From the NCBI RefSeq assembly GCF_047607725.1, contig NZ_JBLKSS010000050.1, forward strand, positions 1-13,568: 13,568 nt of DNA, given 5' to 3'. The position numbers and the translations under genes are program-made. Numbering within the stretch: position 1 is the first letter of the stretch; each line of letters opens with the position of its first letter. Under the pieces are notes generated by a model, which searched no databases, was not told the DNA's origin, and saw nothing but the letters and a program-made list of their open reading frames with translations. The stretch comes from JBLKSS01 sp047607725. GTDB taxonomy: Bacteria > Pseudomonadota > Gammaproteobacteria > Enterobacterales > Enterobacteriaceae. Below are positions 6,700 through 13,568 of the stretch, in pieces.

Positions 6700-7976
6700 T
6701 TATTTTCCGTCAACGGTCGACTCCTTTAGCGTGGTATGCGAAGCCCTGTCCCACAAAAGACAGGGGTCAAAAGTTTTGGCGGCGATCATGGTCAAGATGA
6801 CGACCGCGGCAAACAGCAGCACGCCGATACCGGGGCTGATGCTCATCAGCCTACCCATACGCACCAGGCCAGACAGCACGGCAATGACAAAGACATCAAT
6901 CATCGACCAGCGGCCGACGAATTCCACCACCTCGTAGAGTAGGTGCATCCGTTCGCTGTCGGCCGCGTTTCGCTCGCCGCGACCGGCGGCGTCCCAGCAC
7001 AGCCAGCCCAGCGCAATCATCTTCAGGCTAGGGACCATGATGCTGGCGATAAAAATCACCAGCGCCACGGTATCGAGCCGTCCTCCCACAGCAGGATGAC
7101 GCCGGCCATGATGGTGGAGTTAAGCCGATTGCCAAGCCCATCGGTAATCATAATCGGCAAGAGATTGGCCGGCATATAGAGCATCAATGAGGTCAATAAC
7201 AGCGCCAGCGTCCATTGCAGGCTATGGATACGGCGCGCGCCCTCGCGGGTGCGGCAGCGCGGACAGACGGCGGCGTCCGCGGGCAGGATTAGCGTACAAT
7301 AGCTGCAGGCGCGTATGCCCTGCGCCAGACCGCCCTCACCGGGCCGCAAACGCGTTACCGGCGACGTGAACGGCATGATGACGTTCCATAACCAGCGAGG
7401 GTCGACGCACTGTAACGCCCTCAGCTGCAGCAAGCAGAAGAAACAGAAAGGAATAAAACCGTCGCCGATTCCTATCTGGCCGTAAGCCATCAATTTGACA
7501 AAGCTGACCAGCACCCCGACCAAGAAAATCTCCGCCATGCCCCAACTGCGCAGGGCGAATAATAACTTGGCCAGAAAAGCCTTCAGGCGAAACGGCAGCG
7601 GTACATCCAGGCACAATAAGATGATCATTATCATGCAAAGCGCGGGGATCGCCTGTACACACAGCAGAAACACGCCTGCCAGGCTGGAAAAATGATCGCT
7701 AACCATCACCAGCGGAATTTGCGGCAGCGTTATTTGCCGCTTTATGCCGGAGACTTCCATATTGACGAACGGGAAGAGGTTGGCCAGCCCCTGCATCACC
7801 AGCGCGCTGATGGCGAACCCCACCGGCTGGCGTTTCGGATCGTACCAATAGCTCTGCAGGGTGTTGCGGCACCGCGGGCAGATCCCCTTCTGGCCGGGCG
7901 GCAGCGGCGGCAGCGCCACCAATAAATCACAGTGCGGGCAAAGCACGTGATGCTGATGTCGGGGATAATCGCACAC
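6700..7976 (-). pseudogene. pqiA: pqiA, frameshifted inner-membrane protein of the Pqi system
   Basis: PqiA is the multi-pass inner-membrane partner of PqiB. The first frame (7976 to 7056) carries the N-terminal CPHC...CPRC zinc-ribbon motif and the membrane segments, with FVNMEVSG and WGMAEIFLVGVLVSFVKLMAYG. A second CSYC...CPRC pair and QWTLALLLTSLMLYMPANLLPIM follow. At about 7068–7071, after LLWEDGSIP (residue ~303), the frame is lost and ends WRW-stop. The remainder (VALVIFIASIMVPSLKMIALGW to the TAA at 6702–6700) is in another frame. One missing base after ATACC restores GSIPVALVIFIAS. Both remaining parts look otherwise conserved, so the lesion is probably recent. The start is GTG at 7976–7974, with AGGAGGT upstream. 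Confidence 0.88.
6711..6727 (-). promoter_or_regulatory. Ribosome binding site deciding the TTG start of pqiB
   Basis: AAAGGAG (6727–6721) lies 7 bases before TTG (6713–6711) on the minus strand. This excellent Shine–Dalgarno supports the rare TTG start, which overlaps the end of pqiA by 14 bases and implies translational coupling. Confidence 0.75.
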
Positions 7977-7987
7977 GCCTACCTCCT
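7974..7987 (-). promoter_or_regulatory. Ribosome binding site deciding the GTG start of pqiA
   Basis: AGGAGGT (7987–7981) precedes GTG (7976–7974) by 4 bases on the minus strand. It supports the GTG start, which also aligns with the family N-terminus (MCDY). Confidence 0.7.
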
Positions 7988-8015
7988 ATTGTGCTTTCCG
8001 TTTGCGCGGGTTAAC

Positions 8016-8039
8016 GGCGGGCGGCATGCGCCGTCCGCC
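8016..8039 (-). terminator. GC-rich hairpin between uup and pqiA
   Basis: GGCGGGCGGC (8016–8025) and GCCGTCCGCC (8030–8039) form a 10-bp stem with one imperfect pair and a 4-base loop, just after the uup stop. No T-run follows on the minus strand. It may attenuate read-through into pqiA or protect the upstream mRNA end; a full terminator is not supported. Confidence 0.35.
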
Positions 8040-8044
8040 AGGGC

Positions 8045-9967
8045 CTATTCCGCCGCGCCGTTCTTTTGCGCTTCCAGCGTTTCCCAGCGGGTGAACGCCT
8101 GCTCAAGCGCGTCTTCCGCCTGCGCAATCGCCGTCATCACCGGCTGCGTCGTCTCGTGGGGTTGACTGAAAAAGTCCGGCGCCGCCACTTGCGCCTGCAG
8201 TTGGCCTATTTCCTGCTCCAACCGCTCGATCTGCCCCGGGAGGGTTTCCAGCTCCCGTTGCAGGTTATAACTGAGTTTCCCCCCGCCGCGTTTGGCAGAA
8301 GATGGGGTGGAGCCAGGCGCGGGCGCCGGGGTCTTTTGCGCCGGCGTCGGCTGCGCCCTTAGCACGCGCCGATTGCTGCGCTGGCGCTGCGCGTCAAAAT
8401 AACCGCCCACGTAGCATTCGATGCGGCCTTCCCCTTCAAAAATCCAGCATTCGGTCACCGAGTTATCCACGAACTGGCGATCGTGGCTGACCAGCAGTAC
8501 GGTGCCCTGATAGCTGTCGAGGAGCTCTTCCAGCAACTCCAGGGTTTCGACATCGAGATCGTTGGTGGGTTCGTCAAGAATCAGCAGGTTGCTGGGATTG
8601 AGAAACAGCCGTGCCAACAACAACCGATTGCGCTCGCCGCTTGAAAGCGCTTTTACCGGCGTCATTGCCCGTTTCGGATGAAACAAAAAGTCCTGCAGGT
8701 AGCCCAACACGTGGCGCGAGCGACCGTTGACCATCACCTCCTGCTTACCCTCGGCCAGGTTGTCCATCACGGTACGCTCCGGATCGAGCACCGCGCGATA
8801 CTGGTCGAAATAGGCGACTTCCAGCTTGGTACCGCAATGTATGCGGCCGCTGTCGGCGCCAAGTTGACCCAGCATCAACTTCAGCAGCGTGGTTTTACCG
8901 CAGCCGTTGGGGCCGATAAGGGCGATTTTATCCCCGCGCTGCACCTGCGCGCTGAAGTGGCTAATCAGCGGTTTCCCTTCTATACCATAGCTGACATCTT
9001 CCAGTTCAAAGACGATTTTGCCCGACCGTGCCGCCTCTTCCACCTGGATTTTCGCGCTGCCCATCACCTCGCGCCGTTCGGAACGCGCCTTGCGCAACGC
9101 TTTCAGGGCGCGCACCCGGCCTTCATTACACGTGCGCCGGGCTTTGATCCCCTGGCGGATCCACACCTCTTCCTGAGCCAGTTTGCGATCGAATTCGGCG
9201 TTCTGCAGTTCCTGCACCCGTAGCTCTTCCTCTTTTCCTTCCAGATATTTGTCATAATTACCCGGCCAGGAAACCAGCTTGCCGCGGTCCAAATCGACGA
9301 TGCGGGTCGCCATCTCGCGGATAAACGAGCGGTCATGGGAGATGAAAATAATACTGCCGGGAAAGGTCTTCAGGAAAGCATCCAGCCAGTCGATCGTTTC
9401 AATATCCAGATGGTTGGTGGGCTCGTCTAGCAGCAACACCTGCGGTTCGCACACCAGCGCGCGGCCCAGCACCGCCTTGCGCAGCCAGCCGCCGGACAGC
9501 GATGACAGCTGGCTCTCGGCGTCCAGACCTATCTGCGCAATCACCTCATGGATACGCTTTTCCAAATGCCACAGGTTCTGGTGGTCGAGGATCTCCATCA
9601 GCCGGCCCATCTCTGCCAGATTTTTTTCGCTCGGGTCTTGTTCTACCCGCTGAGAAATCCCGTGATAGGCTTTCAGTATTTGCGCCTGCGCCTCGACCCC
9701 TTCGGCAACGAAATCAAAGACGCTGCCGGTGACGTCCCGTGGCGGGTCCTGCTGCAGCTGGGCGACGATCACATCCTGCTCGAAAATCAGTTGACCATCG
9801 TCGAGGGGCACCTCGCGGCTCAAGATCTTCATCAAGGTGGATTTACCGGCGCCGTTGCGCCCCACCAGGCAGACTCGCTCGTTGCGCTCAATATGCAGCT
9901 CAGTGTTATCCAGCAGCGGCGCATCGCTGAACGACAACCAGGCGCCGGAAAGACTGATTAATGACAT
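8045..9967 (-). CDS. uup: ABC-F ATPase Uup
   Basis: Uup is a soluble ABC-F protein acting on ribosomes, linked in E. coli to transposon excision and 50S assembly. It has 640 residues from ATG at 9967, against about 635 in E. coli. Cassette 1 has Walker A GRNGAGKS (36–43), signature LSGGW (157–161) and Walker B LLLDEPTNHLD (178–188). A charged linker follows (about 245–310). Cassette 2 has GPNGCGKT (352–359), signature LSSGE (441–445) and LLILDEPTNDLD (461–472). The C-terminal coiled coil spans about 565–635. The second signature has Ser443 where LSGGE is expected, one G-to-A change at 8641. AAGGAT lies 9 bases before the ATG. No stop separates it from rlmKL upstream, so it may be made both alone and as a fusion. 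Confidence 0.92.
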   Translation of the reverse strand: MSLISLSGAWLSFSDAPLLDNTELHIERNERVCLVGRNGAGKSTLMKILSREVPLDDGQLIFEQDVIVAQLQQDPPRDVTGSVFDFVAEGVEAQAQILKAYHGISQRVEQDPSEKNLAEMGRLMEILDHQNLWHLEKRIHEVIAQIGLDAESQLSSLSGGWLRKAVLGRALVCEPQVLLLDEPTNHLDIETIDWLDAFLKTFPGSIIFISHDRSFIREMATRIVDLDRGKLVSWPGNYDKYLEGKEEELRVQELQNAEFDRKLAQEEVWIRQGIKARRTCNEGRVRALKALRKARSERREVMGSAKIQVEEAARSGKIVFELEDVSYGIEGKPLISHFSAQVQRGDKIALIGPNGCGKTTLLKLMLGQLGADSGRIHCGTKLEVAYFDQYRAVLDPERTVMDNLAEGKQEVMVNGRSRHVLGYLQDFLFHPKRAMTPVKALSSGERNRLLLARLFLNPSNLLILDEPTNDLDVETLELLEELLDSYQGTVLLVSHDRQFVDNSVTECWIFEGEGRIECYVGGYFDAQRQRSNRRVLRAQPTPAQKTPAPAPGSTPSSAKRGGGKLSYNLQRELETLPGQIERLEQEIGQLQAQVAAPDFFSQPHETTQPVMTAIAQAEDALEQAFTRWETLEAQKNGAAE

Positions 9968-12097
9968 GGCGTAGAGATCCTTGTCCGCATGGCTTATCAG
10001 CCAGCAGTGATGAATTTGGCGGTTGCGGGTGAAGTCCGGCGAGCGGGTACGATCGGTTATCGGCTGCGCCCGCAGGCCCAGCGCGGTCAGCCCCGCATCA
10101 TCCAGTTGGAAACCGCGTCTGTTGTTGGAGAACATAATGGTGCCGCCGGGGCGCAACAGCTGTTTGAGTTCGGCCATCAGCGCCAGATAGTCGCGCTGAA
10201 CGTCAAAGGTATCGGCCATCCGCTTGGAATTGGAGAAGGTGGGCGGGTCGATAAATATCACATCGAACGTTTCCTGCGCCATCGACAGCCACGCCAGGCA
10301 ATCCGCCTGTATCAGCCGGTGCTGACGGCCCACCAGGTCGTTGCTGCGCAAATTTTTTTCTGCCCACTCCAGAAAGGTCCGCGACATATCCACCGAGGTA
10401 GTGCTGCGCGCGCCACCAATGCCGGCATGTACGCTGGCTGTGCCGGTGTAAGCGAACAGATTGAGGAAGTCTTTGCCGCGGCTCATTTCCCCCAGCATTC
10501 TGCGCGCGATGCGGTGATCGAGGAATAGCCCGGTATCCAAGTAGTCGGTCAAGTTGACCCATAATTTGGCGCCGTACTCCTCCACCAGCAGGAATTCGCC
10601 TTTCTGCGCCAGTTTTTCATATTGATTCTTGCCTTTCTGCCACTCGCGCGCTTTGACCACCAGACGGCTGGCCGGTATCGCCAGCACCGCCAGTGTGGCG
10701 TTAATCACATCATACAGCCGCTGACGCGCGCGCTCGGGTTCCACGCTTTTCGGCGCCACATACTCCTGGATAACCACCCAGCTGCTGTAGCGATCGATAG
10801 CGACATTGTATTCCGGCAGATCGGCGTCATACAGCCGGTAACCATCCAGCTTTTCCCGCTCGACCCATTTTTGCAGCGAGCGCACGTTTTTGCGCAGGCG
10901 GTTGGCGAAATCGGCGGCGATTTGCCCTTCCACCTGGCCGGGCGCGACGGCGGTTTCCGCCAGCAAGTAATTTTTCTGCTCGCAGTCCAGCGGGCCGTTT
11001 TTGGCTTTGAAACTGCGTTCTGCGCGCAGCATCAACGCGCCGAGCAGCGCCGGCGAGGCGCTGAACAACGATAGCCGCCAGCCGCCGAACCGGCTTTTCA
11101 TGAACCGGCCGAGCTGATTGTGCAGGGCGATAAGCGCTGGTTCACTCTCCAGGCGTTCACCGTAAGGTGGGTTGCTCACAACCGTCCCGCGCGGCCCCTC
11201 CTGCAGCGGATTTACCAGCTGCGCCACCTCGCCTGCCTGGAAGGTAATCAATGCAGAGACGCCGGCGCGGCGCGCGTTTTGGCGCGCCTTCTCCAGCACC
11301 CGGCTGTCGACATCGGAGCCGTAAAAGCGCGACGCCGTTTGCGCCAGCCCCGCTCGGGCACGCTCGCGCGCTTCGTGCACCGTCTCTTGCCATAGCGCCT
11401 CATCATGCCCGGACCAGGCGGAAAATCCCCAACACGGGCGCGTAAGCCCGGGCGCGCAATCGGCCGCGATCAGCGCCGCTTCAATCAGCAGCGTACCGGA
11501 GCCGCACATCGGATCCAGCAGCGGCGTGCCGGTTTGCCAGCCGGAGCGCAGCACGATGGCGGCGGCGAGATTCTCCTTTAACGGCGCTTGACCCGCGGCG
11601 TCGCGATAGCCACGCTGGTGCAGACTGCTGCCGCTCAAGTCAAGCGACAGCATCACCCGGTCGCGGTGCAGATAGGCCTGGATGCGAATATCGGGCTGCT
11701 GGCGGTCGACATCGGGCCGGCGTGCGCCGTGGCGGGTAAAAATATCGACGATGGTGTCCTTGACCTTCAGTGCGCCATACTGGCTGTTGCGGATTGCCGC
11801 GTTGGTGCCGCTGAAATGCACGGCGAAACGTTTATCCACCGTAAACAGCGACGGCCAGTTCACCGCCTGCACATCGCGATACAGGTCGCCATCGCTGTCG
11901 ACGCTGAACTCGTTCAGCGGCAGGACGATGCGCGACGCCAGACGACTCCACAACAGCGCGCGGTAAAGCAGCCGGCTATCGGCCTGGAAGTGCACGCCGC
12001 CCAGCGCAATTTTACACGAGGCGGCCCCCAGGGTTTCCAGCTCGCTTTTCAACAGTTCTTCCAAACCTTGTGCCGTGGTGGCAAACAGAGAATTCAT
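9968..12097 (-). CDS. rlmL: 23S rRNA methyltransferase RlmKL (no own stop codon)
   Basis: RlmKL makes m2G2445 (RlmL half) and m7G2069 (RlmK half) in 23S rRNA. A THUMP region lies near residues 43–155. The RlmL methyltransferase has DPMCGSGTLLIEAA (195–208) and catalytic SNPPYGER (308–315). The RlmK half has FLNLFAYTGTASVHAG (544–559) and IDPPTFSNSKR (616–626). The family C-terminus RNRQIHHCWLI ends at residue 701, where E. coli RlmKL (702 residues) stops within a few codons. Here the frame continues through HADKDLYA straight into the uup ATG (residue 711). ATG at 12097 has AAGGG 5 bases upstream and a strong promoter. The methyltransferase domains look intact. Confidence 0.92.
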
Positions 12098-12136
12098 CTG
12101 GTCCCTTATTATTAATTAAAAAGAAAATCGTTGCGC

Positions 12137-12164
12137 ATTATAGCCAATCCTGCCCCATTGTCAT
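12137..12164 (-). promoter_or_regulatory. Promoter of rlmKL–uup
   Basis: On the minus strand, ATGACA (12164–12159, five of six for -35) is followed by a 16-bp spacer and a perfect TATAAT (12142–12137). Transcription would start near 12130, leaving a 33-nt leader with AAGGG before the rlmKL ATG. This is the best sigma-70 promoter in the window. Confidence 0.75.
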
Positions 12165-12200
12165 AAAGTTGACCGTCATCACAAACGGCACGGAGGCAGA

Positions 12201-13241
12201 ATGAGTATTTTATCGCGCTTATATGTGCACCCGGTGAAATCAATGCGCGGGCTGCCGCTGTCGCATGCCCTGGCCGGCGCCGAAGGGTTGACGTTTGATC
12301 GCGTTTTTATGCTCACCGACGCCGGCGGCGTCTTTATCACCGACCCCGACGGGCAAAGCCGCCACGTGCGTTTTGCCGATTTTTCCGCGCCGGCACAGCC
12401 GGGTGAGGTCTGGGGGAATCATTTTACCGCTTATCCGGCGCCGGAGACCATCAATACCTGGCTTTCCGGCTATCTTGAACAGCCGGTTACCCTCTGCTGG
12501 ACGGGCGAGCATAGCCACCGGCGGGTAAAACGCTTCCCTGCCGTCCCGCTATCGTTCGCCGACGGTTATCCTTATTTACTGATAAGCGAAGCGTCCTTTT
12601 TGGATTTACAGCGCCGCTGCCCGGCGGGGGTCACTCTGACCCAATTTCGGCCGAATCTGGTGGTGACCGGCACCGAAGCGTATGCGGAGGATAGCTGGCA
12701 TCATCTGCGTATCGGCGAGGTCGAGTTTGAAGTGGTGAAACCCTGTAGCCGCTGTGTTCTGACCACGGTCAACGTGGAACAGGGCCATAAACATCCTGAG
12801 GGTGAGCCGCTGCGCACCTTACAAGGCTATCGCAGCGCGGACGACGGCAACGTCGATTTCGGCCAGAATATTATCGCCCGCACCACCGGTATCGTGCGGG
12901 TGGGCGACAATGTCGAGGTCCTGAGCACCCGTAAGCCGCACCGCTATCGCGCCGGCAGCCCCGCAATCACACCCGCGCCGCCGCCCCAGGCCGCCGACGC
13001 GCCGGTGACCATTGTGTATCAGGGCCGGCAATTTACCGGCAACCAACGGGATATTTTACTGGAGCAGTTGGAGCTACAGGGCATTCGCATCCCCTACTCC
13101 TGTCGTGCCGGCATTTGCGGCACCTGCAAGGTGAAATTATTGTCGGGTGACGTTGCGCCGCTGACCGGCAGCGCGACGGCATCAGCGCCGTGGATCCTGT
13201 CTTGCAGTTGCCTACCGCACGGCGATGTACACCTGGAATAG
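12201..13241 (+). CDS. ycbX: MOSC and 2Fe-2S protein YcbX
   Basis: YcbX is a molybdenum-cofactor MOSC protein with a C-terminal ferredoxin domain; in E. coli it takes part in detoxifying N-hydroxylated base analogues. The N-terminal MOSC-associated domain begins LSRLYVHPVKSMRG. The MOSC domain holds QFRPNLVV and KPCSRCVLTTV (Cys185 is the likely cofactor ligand). The plant-type 2Fe-2S site is CRAGICGTC (Cys301, 306, 309) plus Cys335. Length is 346, against about 369 in E. coli. The shortfall is one in-frame gap of about 22 residues after FIT (45–47), where the family has ARQFPQMV and following residues. The protein may therefore be folded but impaired. ATG has GGAGG 4 bases upstream. It is divergent from rlmKL. 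Confidence 0.9.
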   Translation: MSILSRLYVHPVKSMRGLPLSHALAGAEGLTFDRVFMLTDAGGVFITDPDGQSRHVRFADFSAPAQPGEVWGNHFTAYPAPETINTWLSGYLEQPVTLCWTGEHSHRRVKRFPAVPLSFADGYPYLLISEASFLDLQRRCPAGVTLTQFRPNLVVTGTEAYAEDSWHHLRIGEVEFEVVKPCSRCVLTTVNVEQGHKHPEGEPLRTLQGYRSADDGNVDFGQNIIARTTGIVRVGDNVEVLSTRKPHRYRAGSPAITPAPPPQAADAPVTIVYQGRQFTGNQRDILLEQLELQGIRIPYSCRAGICGTCKVKLLSGDVAPLTGSATASAPWILSCSCLPHGDVHLE

Positions 13242-13300
13242 GAATAGCGCCCGCGTGAGCGGCCTGGGACCGCTGACGCTTTCGCCAGCCTGGTCTGGCC

Positions 13301-13428
13301 TTATACCGCCGGCGCGAACTGCAAATCGTCCTGGCGAGGCGCCGGCTGGAGTCGGTCATGCATGATTTTTATCGCGTCGCCAAGGGCCATCCGGCGGCCG
13401 GCCAGCGTCAGACAGGGTTGGGCCAGCA
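13301..13428 (-). pseudogene. zapC: zapC, 3' fragment cut by an IS66-type element
   Basis: ZapC is a cytosolic FtsZ-bundling protein of the early divisome. Only its last 42 codons remain here: LLAQPCLTLAGRRMALGDAI then KIMHDRLQP and the end FAPAV, with TAA at 13303–13301. E. coli ZapC ends in closely similar sequence ([20 protein letters not shown] then KIMNDRLKP). Its place beyond ycbX, convergent with it, matches E. coli gene order. Upstream coding is interrupted at 13428/13429 by an element end GTAAGCG. Reading on into the element meets TAA at 13456–13454. The rest of zapC may lie past the right edge. Confidence 0.82.
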
Positions 13429-13568
13429 GTAAGCGTACGCCCAGCGCCGTCTGTTAATTCTCCATCAAGTTATTGAAGATGATGTCCATTATTTTTTTAA
13501 TGGGCGCAATTCATGAAACAAACCCCACCAAAACCCTCAAGACGTCGTCCCAATTTCCCGCTGGACTT
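13429..13568. mobile_element. Second IS66-type mini-element, in zapC, running off the right edge
   Basis: The element begins GTAAGCGTACGCCCAGCG at 13429, nearly the same as the IS66 end at 244 read inward. Near the edge is CTCAAGACGTCGTCCC (13535–13550), resembling TTCAAGACGTCCTCCA in the right repeat of the pqiB element. The window's last bases CTGGACTT would need only AC to finish a CTTAC end. The element is therefore probably complete at about 142 bp. It has no coding capacity and holds a hairpin at 13484–13505. If it is IS66-like, GGCCAGCA (13421–13428) should reappear just past the edge. Alternatively it is a longer element whose other end lies further away. Confidence 0.7.
13484..13505. 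repeat. Hairpin in the zapC mini-element
   Basis: GTCCATTA (13484–13491) pairs with TAATGGGC (13498–13505), including one G·T pair, around a six-T loop. Sequence and central position resemble the hairpin of the pqiB element (TGTCCA...TTTTAATGGACA). Confidence 0.65.

Larger units (their letters stand above)
4746..6713 (-). pseudogene. pqiB: pqiB, MCE-domain protein broken by a mini-element and a frameshift
   Basis: PqiB is an inner-membrane-anchored protein with three MCE domains that forms a periplasmic lipid tunnel. The N-terminal part (6713 to 6134) is normal: a membrane segment near residues 17–38 and MCE-like DGIEAGKTAIKSRRVDVGTVES. After residue 193 (ETSHFD) a 338-bp element interrupts it. 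Without the element and one copy of its duplication, the frame rejoins exactly as HFDPLKRMMNYQLFINAPYD. A second lesion lies at the T5 run 5184–5188 (A5 on the coding strand): after LDFYPQAK the frame is lost, and adding one A restores KKAWPGPSTVKSYP and the C-terminal coiled-coil part. The true end is TGA at 4748–4746. The start is TTG at 6713, with AAAGGAG 7 bases upstream. Confidence 0.93.
8045..12097 (-). other. Continuous 1350-codon RlmKL–Uup reading frame
   Basis: From the rlmKL ATG (12097) to the uup stop TAG (8047–8045) there is no in-frame stop. Literal translation gives a single 1350-residue fusion with a ten-residue bridge between WL(700) and the Uup Met711. In E. coli the two genes are separate, with a short gap. 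A stop would be expected near residues 703–706 (about 9980–9991). Both products are tied to the large ribosomal subunit, so a fusion could be tolerated. A single-base sequencing error cannot be excluded. Confidence 0.8.

Noticed and set aside
10622..11074. Long plus-strand open frames opposite rlmKL, uup and lonH
   Set aside because: They are antisense shadows of GC-rich, well-conserved genes, with no family resemblance of their own.
13242..13300. Terminator between ycbX and zapC
   Set aside because: Only short weak stems (for example AGCGG/CCGCT) are present, and none has a T-run.
13454..13456. In-frame TAA read as a nonsense mutation in zapC
   Set aside because: It lies inside the inserted element (from 13429), so it is not a point mutation of zapC.
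1..13568. CRISPR arrays, tRNA or rRNA genes, defence or toxin–antitoxin systems
   Set aside because: No regularly spaced repeats, tRNA-like folds or recognisable defence genes were found on either strand.

Overview
The window reads as a chromosomal segment of an Enterobacterales bacterium. Gene content and orientation follow the E. coli ompA–pyrD neighbourhood in mirror image: matP(-), lonH/ycbZ(+), fabA(+), rmf(-), pqiC(-), pqiB(-), pqiA(-), uup(-), rlmKL(-), ycbX(+), zapC(-). The proteins resemble E. coli family members recalled from memory, but they are clearly divergent. Broken genes sit beside intact core genes, and IS66-type insertions are present. That pattern fits a Sodalis-like, recently host-associated lineage; this assignment is inference, not proof.

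Layout. Bases 1–244 are the tail of an IS66-family insertion sequence (transposase C-terminus plus terminal repeat). Bases 245–549 hold no convincing gene. Bases 550–3813 carry four intact core genes: matP (Ter macrodomain organiser), lonH (Lon-like protease with a degenerate ATPase part), fabA (unsaturated fatty acid synthesis) and rmf (ribosome hibernation). fabA has a FadR-like operator in the 3' end of lonH, and rmf has a clear intrinsic terminator.

Bases 4083–7976 are the pqiABC operon (inner-membrane PqiA, MCE-domain PqiB, lipoprotein PqiC; envelope lipid transport). All three genes are broken: a 1-base deletion in pqiA, a 338-bp mini-transposon plus a 1-base deletion in pqiB, and a 1-base insertion in pqiC. 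The translational couplings and ribosome sites still survive, so the decay looks recent.

Bases 8045–12097 are one uninterrupted 1350-codon frame joining rlmKL (23S rRNA methyltransferase) to uup (ABC-F ATPase): the stop expected between them is missing. A strong promoter precedes rlmKL. ycbX (12201–13241) is open but lacks about 22 residues in its N-terminal domain. zapC is left as a 3' fragment (13301–13428), cut by a second small IS66-type element that runs off the right edge.

The most notable structure is a pair of non-coding, IS66-ended mini-elements (338 bp in pqiB, about 140 bp in zapC). They share one terminal region and a similar central hairpin. One end of the zapC copy nearly matches the transposase-side end of the IS66 element at the left edge. 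This looks like a MITE family mobilised by a resident IS66 element and actively breaking genes.
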